Origin: an uncultured Tropicimonas sp.
GTDB lineage: Bacteria > Pseudomonadota > Alphaproteobacteria > Rhodobacterales > Rhodobacteraceae
Direction of reading: 5' to 3'
DNA length: 64,000 nucleotides
Assembly (NCBI GenBank): GCA_947497945.1
Contig: CANMIP010000003.1
Location: forward strand, 186,001-250,000
Each line of letters begins with the position of its first letter. The first letter of the stretch is position 1. The notes beneath the pieces were generated by a model, which was given only the letters and a program-made list of their open reading frames with translations, did not search any database and was not told the DNA's origin. This document shows, piece by piece, positions 63,488-64,000 of the stretch. A program made the translations under genes and the position numbers.

Positions 63488-63506
63488 TTCCACCCCACCG
63501 GTGGAA
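63488..63506. promoter_or_regulatory. Inverted repeat between the HTH gene and acnA
   Basis: TTCCACC (63488-63494) and GGTGGAA (63500-63506), 5-base spacer, in the 303-base divergent gap. Size and position suit an operator for one or both genes. No other feature was recognised in 63393-63695. Confidence 0.35.
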
Positions 63507-63695
63507 AATCATGTGCCGCAACGAGAAATCGTCACCAACGCCACCCCGGCGAAACATGCAACCGCGAGCGCGCCCCGGTGCCGGCAAAGATCGGCTTGCG
63601 CCGGCGCACGCCCCATTGATCTTCCTGTCCCTGCGGTGCTTTGGTCTTGATATGGCGAAATAGCGAACCCCTGACCCTGAAAGGGAGGCCAAGAC

Positions 63696-64000
63696 ATGCC
63701 GATCAAAGTAGGCAGTGACACCGCCAGGACCCGCAAGGATCTTGCCATCGGCGGACAAACCTATTCCATCTACTCCATTCCCGCTGCACAGCGCGCCGGC
63801 CTGGGCGATTTCTCCAGGCTGCCGGCTGCTCTGAAGGTCGTTCTGGAGAACCTGCTGCGCTTCGAGGATGGAGGCTTCACGGTCTCTGTCGACGACATCA
63901 AGGCCTTTGCCGAATGGGGCGCCAATGGCGGCCGGAACCCGCGCGAGATCGCCTATCGCCCGGCCCGCGTGCTGATGCAGGATTTCACCGGCGTTCCCGC
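63696..64000 (+). CDS. acnA: Aconitate hydratase AcnA (N-terminal part, cut by window end)
   Basis: ATG 63696 with AAGGGAGG upstream. The 101 complete codons visible read MPIKVGSDTARTRKDLAIGG onward and include SRLPAALKVVLENLLRFEDG and YRPARVLMQDFTGVP, the standard AcnA start. The enzyme isomerises citrate to isocitrate with a [4Fe-4S] cluster whose cysteines lie beyond the window. Confidence 0.93.
   Translation, partial: MPIKVGSDTARTRKDLAIGGQTYSIYSIPAAQRAGLGDFSRLPAALKVVLENLLRFEDGGFTVSVDDIKAFAEWGANGGRNPREIAYRPARVLMQDFTGVP

Overview
The window is a chromosomal segment of a GC-rich alphaproteobacterium, most likely of the Rhodobacterales (Roseobacter/Rhodobacter group). The evidence is the strong G/C preference at third codon positions, a Pcs-type phosphatidylcholine synthase, a HemB lacking the zinc cysteines, the DUF484-xerC pair, the ycjX/ycjF pair, and a nitrate assimilation cluster with the NasB/NasG/NasC-style arrangement known from Paracoccus. 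No species is claimed. No rRNA, tRNA, CRISPR array, prophage or intact insertion sequence was seen.

Layout. 0.3-4.3 kb: a peroxiredoxin-like protein, fabD, a divergent exported protein of unknown function, then the ribosomal operon rpsF-rpsR-rplI with a clean terminator. 4.6-11 kb: priA, divergent from a small transaldolase across an 18-bp perfect palindrome, then DUF484-xerC, pcs and truA. 11.2-17 kb, all on the minus strand: a membrane-fusion protein with a small membrane partner, pntAB and an isoprenylcysteine methyltransferase-like protein. 17.4-20.7 kb: a three-gene Dpp/Opp-like ABC transporter lacking its own binding protein. 20.9-24.1 kb, minus strand: ECF sigma factor, von Willebrand A (DUF3520-type) protein, and an EF-hand protein broken by a frameshift and an in-frame amber codon. 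24.5-36.3 kb: an MBL-fold protein with a replaced metal motif, ycjX/ycjF, a thioesterase, hemB, an ImuA-like protein, the bactofilin/M23 peptidase pair, an MFS permease and DUF2189. 36.8-43.3 kb: metG, an orphan cheB-cheD pair, a cyclic-nucleotide-domain protein, a hydrolase and DUF2478.

43.4-59.4 kb is the main functional block, an assimilatory nitrate system on the plus strand. NasT (ANTAR regulator) and NasS (cytoplasmic nitrate/nitrite sensor) precede a 636-base leader that ends in a terminator-like structure. Then come the nitrate ABC transporter nrtA-nrtB-nrtCD, a protein made of three GAF-like repeats, a single-domain globin, nitrite reductase NirB and Rieske protein NirD, the molybdenum nitrate reductase NasA, a 73-codon ORF coupled by ATGA overlaps on both sides, a TrpD2-like protein, and a shortened siroheme synthase. 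Nitrate would be imported, reduced by NasA with electrons likely relayed from NADH through NirB and NirD, and nitrite reduced to ammonium by NirB. The sensors upstream probably control read-through of the leader. The GAF-like protein and globin are the least explained parts.

59.4-64 kb: a tiny exported Cys-containing protein, an orphan fliG, a lipid-A-type acyltransferase, DUF1223, a LuxR-type HTH protein and the start of acnA, which runs off the window.

A family of about 140-170 bp intergenic palindromic elements with roughly 30-bp terminal inverted repeats occurs at least four times (around 4.4, 13.1, 24.2 and 36.5 kb), with a degenerate fifth copy near 30.5 kb. These look like MITE-like dispersed repeats and are the clearest structure that gene annotation does not explain.
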